In this document: positions 6,739 to 8,518 of the stretch, in pieces
Position numbering within the stretch: the stretch's first letter is position 1
How the letters are laid out: each line of letters begins with the position of its first letter
Assembly (NCBI GenBank): GCA_020445045.1
Contig: JAGRHI010000012.1
Coordinates: 5,389 to 13,906, forward strand
Length of the DNA: 8,518 nucleotides
Reading direction: 5' to 3'
Source of the DNA: Candidatus Competibacteraceae bacterium
GTDB taxonomy: Bacteria; Pseudomonadota; Gammaproteobacteria; Competibacterales; Competibacteraceae
The notes under the pieces: model-generated
What the model was told of the DNA's origin: nothing
Databases searched by the model: none
What the model saw: only the letters and a program-made list of their open reading frames with translations
Position numbers and translations under genes: made by a program

Positions 6739-7299
6739 TCAACCCTCGTAAACCGGCAGATCCTCGGGACGCTGCGCGGCCAGCGACCGGTTACGCTGAT
6801 CCTTGGCCGACAGCGCAATCCCGTCCCGCAGGGGCCAAGCGATGCCGATTTCGGGATCGTCCCAGGCGATGCCGCGCTCCGAGGATGGATGGTAGTAATC
6901 GGTGCATTTGTAGAAGAAGTCTGCTTCCTCCGACAGCACGCAGAACCCATGAGCGAACCCCGGTGGAAGGTAGAGCTGGCGGTGGTTCAGATCATCCAGC
7001 ACGCAACCGTACCAGCGGCCGAAGCTCGGCGAGCCGCGACGAATATCCACCGCCACATCGAACACCGCGCCGCGCGTCACCCACACCAGCTTACCCTGTG
7101 GCTGCGTCAGTTGATAGTGCATCCCGCGCAGTACGCCTCGGCGCGAGCGGGAATGGTTGTCCTGAACGAAACGCTCCGGCATGCCGGCCTCGCGGTAGCG
7201 CGCCGCCTGCCAGGTTTCCATGAAGAAGCCGCGCGCGTCGCCGAAGACTTGCGGCTCCAGCAGCAATACACCGGGCAGTTCCGTCGCGATGACCTTCAC
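6739..7299 (-). CDS. rmlC: RmlC, dTDP-4-dehydrorhamnose 3,5-epimerase
   Basis: The 186-residue product epimerises dTDP-4-keto-6-deoxyglucose at C3 and C5 to the L-rhamno form, the third step of dTDP-L-rhamnose synthesis. It is a cupin-fold dimer. Signatures in order: FGDARGFFMETW (19-30), NHSRSRRGVLRGMHYQ (48-63) containing the catalytic His61, DVAVDIRRGSPSFG (81-94), YLPPGFAHGF (110-119), Tyr130 in the FFYKCTDYY stretch as the likely acid, and Asp167 in SAKDQ, which pairs with the histidine. These three positions fall in the same relative places as the known Salmonella enzyme residues. Length is normal. The start is GTG at 7299, overlapping the rmlA stop as GTGA, with a strong GGAGGAG at 7312-7306. 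It lies between rmlA and rmlD in a coupled group. Confidence 0.96.
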   Translation of the reverse strand: MKVIATELPGVLLLEPQVFGDARGFFMETWQAARYREAGMPERFVQDNHSRSRRGVLRGMHYQLTQPQGKLVWVTRGAVFDVAVDIRRGSPSFGRWYGCVLDDLNHRQLYLPPGFAHGFCVLSEEADFFYKCTDYYHPSSERGIAWDDPEIGIAWPLRDGIALSAKDQRNRSLAAQRPEDLPVYEG

Positions 7300-8180
7300 C
7301 GGACGCTCCTCCGTTCCAGCAAATCCAGCAGATACTGGCCATAGCCGTTCTTGGCCAGCGGCGCCGCCAATTGGGCCAATTGTCCGTCGTCGATGAAGCC
7401 CATCCGCCAGGCCACTTCCTCCAGGCAGGCGATCTTCAGACCCTGACGCTGTTCGACCACCTGCATGAAATTGGCGGCCGCCAACAGGGATTCATGGGTA
7501 CCGGTATCCAGCCAGGCGTAGCCGCGCCCCAGCAGTTCGACGTTCAGCTCGCCTCGCTCCAGATAGACCTTGTTGAGGTCTGTGATTTCCAATTCGCCGC
7601 GCGCCGAGGGACGAATGCGCCTGGCGATCTCCACCACCTCGTTGTCGTAGAAATACAAACCGGTGACCGCGTAGTTGGATTTGGGTTCCCTGGGTTTTTC
7701 CTGGATATCCACCGCCCGCCCCTGGGCATCGAAGCTCACCACACCGTAGCGCTCCGGGTCGCGCACGTAGTAACCGAACACCGTGGCGCCCCGCTCGCGG
7801 GCGGCGGCCCGACGCAACACCGCCGACAGGCCCTGACCGTAATAGATATTGTCGCCCAGGATCAGACAGGCGGGGGCGCCGCCGATGAAATCCTCGCCGA
7901 TCAAAAACGCCTGCGCCAACCCATCCGGACTCGGTTGCACCGCATACTGAAAGTTGACGCCCCACTGCCCGCCATCGCCCAGCAATGTCTGGTACGCGTC
8001 CTGATCGCGTGGTGTGGTGATGATGAGAATATCCTGGATGGCGGCCAGCATCAGCGTGGCGATCGGATAGTAAATCATCGGCTTGTCGTAAACCGGCATG
8101 AGCTGCTTGCTGACCGAAACCGTCAGCGGATGCAAGCGGGTACCGGAACCGCCGGCGAGAACGATGCCTTTATATGCCAT
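7296..8180 (-). CDS. rmlA: RmlA, glucose-1-phosphate thymidylyltransferase
   Basis: The 294-residue product joins glucose-1-phosphate and dTTP to make dTDP-glucose, the first step of the dTDP-L-rhamnose pathway. The diagnostic N-terminal loop LAGGSGTRLHPLT (8-20) with SKQLMPVYDKPMIYYP (24-39) is intact, including Arg15 and Lys25. The metal Asp110 lies in LGDNIYYG, and the second metal Asp225 in WLDTGTHESLL. GYYVRDPERYGVV (136-148), QEKPREPKSNYAVTGLYFYDN (160-180) and ITDLNKVYL (199-207) complete the RmlA set. Length is close to that of the Pseudomonas and E. coli enzymes (about 292). It starts with ATG at 8180 with no strong ribosome site, 44 bases after glmS. Its stop overlaps the rmlC start. 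The motif IYYP and the tail length distinguish it from longer sugar nucleotidyltransferases. Confidence 0.97.
   Translation of the reverse strand: MAYKGIVLAGGSGTRLHPLTVSVSKQLMPVYDKPMIYYPIATLMLAAIQDILIITTPRDQDAYQTLLGDGGQWGVNFQYAVQPSPDGLAQAFLIGEDFIGGAPACLILGDNIYYGQGLSAVLRRAAARERGATVFGYYVRDPERYGVVSFDAQGRAVDIQEKPREPKSNYAVTGLYFYDNEVVEIARRIRPSARGELEITDLNKVYLERGELNVELLGRGYAWLDTGTHESLLAAANFMQVVEQRQGLKIACLEEVAWRMGFIDDGQLAQLAAPLAKNGYGQYLLDLLERRSVR
7306..7312 (-). promoter_or_regulatory. Ribosome binding site of rmlC
   Basis: GGAGGAG in the transcript sense lies six bases before the GTG start at 7299, inside the last codons of rmlA. It supports GTG as the true start although the codon is non-ATG. Confidence 0.75.
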
Positions 8181-8224
8181 TCGTTTGTTCTTTTCGGTAG
8201 CTGTTAGTGGAAACCTGGGCAGCC
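8181..8224 (-). other. glmS-rmlA intergenic spacer
   Basis: Forty-four bases between the glmS stop and the rmlA ATG. I see no hairpin with a T run and no -35/-10 pair that I would trust, so read-through from glmS into rmlA is possible. The stretch before ATG is A-rich (GAAAAGAACAAACGA) and holds at best a weak ribosome site. Confidence 0.5.
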
Positions 8225-8518
8225 CTACTCGACCGTGACCGACTTGGCCAGATTGCGCGGCTGGTCCACGTCGGTGCCCTTGAGCACCGCCGCGTGATAG
8301 GCCAGCAGTTGCAATGGCACGGCGAACACGATGGGAGCGATGGACTCGGGCACCGCGCCTAGCGACAGCACATGCGTGCTGACGCCGCTGAGATGGGTAT
8401 CCACCTCGCGATCGGCGAATAGGAACAACTCGCCGCCGCTCGCCCGCACCTCTTGCAGGTTGGACAGCACTTTCTCCAATAGGTCGTCCTTGGGCAGCAC
8501 ACAGACCACCGGCATATC
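8225..8518 (-). CDS. glmS: GlmS, glutamine-fructose-6-phosphate aminotransferase (C-terminal part, 5' end outside the window)
   Basis: Only the last 97 codons are present; the start lies beyond the right edge. GlmS makes glucosamine-6-phosphate from fructose-6-phosphate and glutamine, the entry to UDP-GlcNAc for peptidoglycan and lipopolysaccharide. The fragment is the end of the second SIS (isomerase) domain. It includes LGAVPESIAPIVFAVPLQLLAYHAAV, given in part, followed by the tail KGTDVDQPRNLAKSVTVE. The PRNLAKSVTVE ending is the GlmS signature. The lysine six residues from the end corresponds to E. coli Lys603, which shapes the active site. The terminal TAG is at 8227-8225. A full gene would extend about 1.5 kb to the right. 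Codon and composition style look like those of its neighbours. Confidence 0.97.
   Translation of the reverse strand, partial: DMPVVCVLPKDDLLEKVLSNLQEVRASGGELFLFADREVDTHLSGVSTHVLSLGAVPESIAPIVFAVPLQLLAYHAAVLKGTDVDQPRNLAKSVTVE

Noticed and set aside
6049..7344. Plus-strand open frame of 431 codons opposite rmlD, rmlC and the end of rmlA
   Set aside because: It is antisense to intact sugar-pathway genes and shows no motif. Long antisense frames are common in GC-rich genomes.
7371..8207. Plus-strand open frame of 278 codons opposite rmlA
   Set aside because: The composition is that of a mirror reading of rmlA, and no family signature is visible.
1..8518. Search for tRNA, CRISPR repeats, insertion-sequence ends or attachment sites
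   Set aside because: No such pattern was seen. Coding density is nearly complete and composition looks uniform, so there is no sign of a mobile or defence island.

Overview
The window is a fully coding, GC-rich stretch in which every supported gene lies on the minus strand, so it is transcribed from high to low coordinates. Protein content (GlmS, RmlA/RmlC/RmlD, GspE to GspK) and the Xanthomonas-like Gsp gene order suggest a chromosomal segment of a Gram-negative proteobacterium, most likely a gammaproteobacterium. I cannot name the genus from sequence alone. There are no RNA genes, insertion sequences, CRISPR arrays or phage genes.

Layout in transcription order. (1) 8518-8225: the last 97 codons of glmS, glucosamine-6-phosphate synthase, cut by the window edge. 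(2) 8180-5833: rmlA, rmlC and rmlD, three of the four enzymes that make dTDP-L-rhamnose. They are packed with a 44-base gap after glmS, then a 4-base overlap and a 3-base gap. rmlB, the missing second step, is not here. (3) 5843-1: the type II secretion genes gspE, F, G, H, I, J and a gspK truncated by the left edge. gspE is the cytoplasmic ATPase, gspF the inner-membrane platform, gspG the major pseudopilin and gspH, I, J and K the minor pseudopilins.

How the genes work together. GspE binds and hydrolyses ATP under the GspF platform. This drives assembly of a short periplasmic pseudopilus of GspG, capped by the H/I/J/K tip complex, which pushes folded proteins out through a GspD secretin. 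GspC, D, L, M and the prepilin peptidase are not in the window. In the xps-type order (E-F-G-H-I-J-K-L-M-N-D), L, M, N and D would follow beyond the left edge. The Rml proteins supply the rhamnose donor for O-antigen, exopolysaccharide or glycolipid, and GlmS supplies glucosamine-6-phosphate for UDP-GlcNAc.

The genes are tightly coupled: rmlD overlaps gspE by 11 bases, gspE-gspF are 2 bases apart, and H/I/J/K overlap by 4, 4 and 1 bases. The only larger gap inside the gsp block is the 97 bases before gspG, which holds an inverted repeat followed by a T run. All gene products belong to well-known families and I see no new system. The points worth a second look are the physical fusion of the rhamnose and secretion gene sets, the missing rmlB, and the gspF-gspG spacer.
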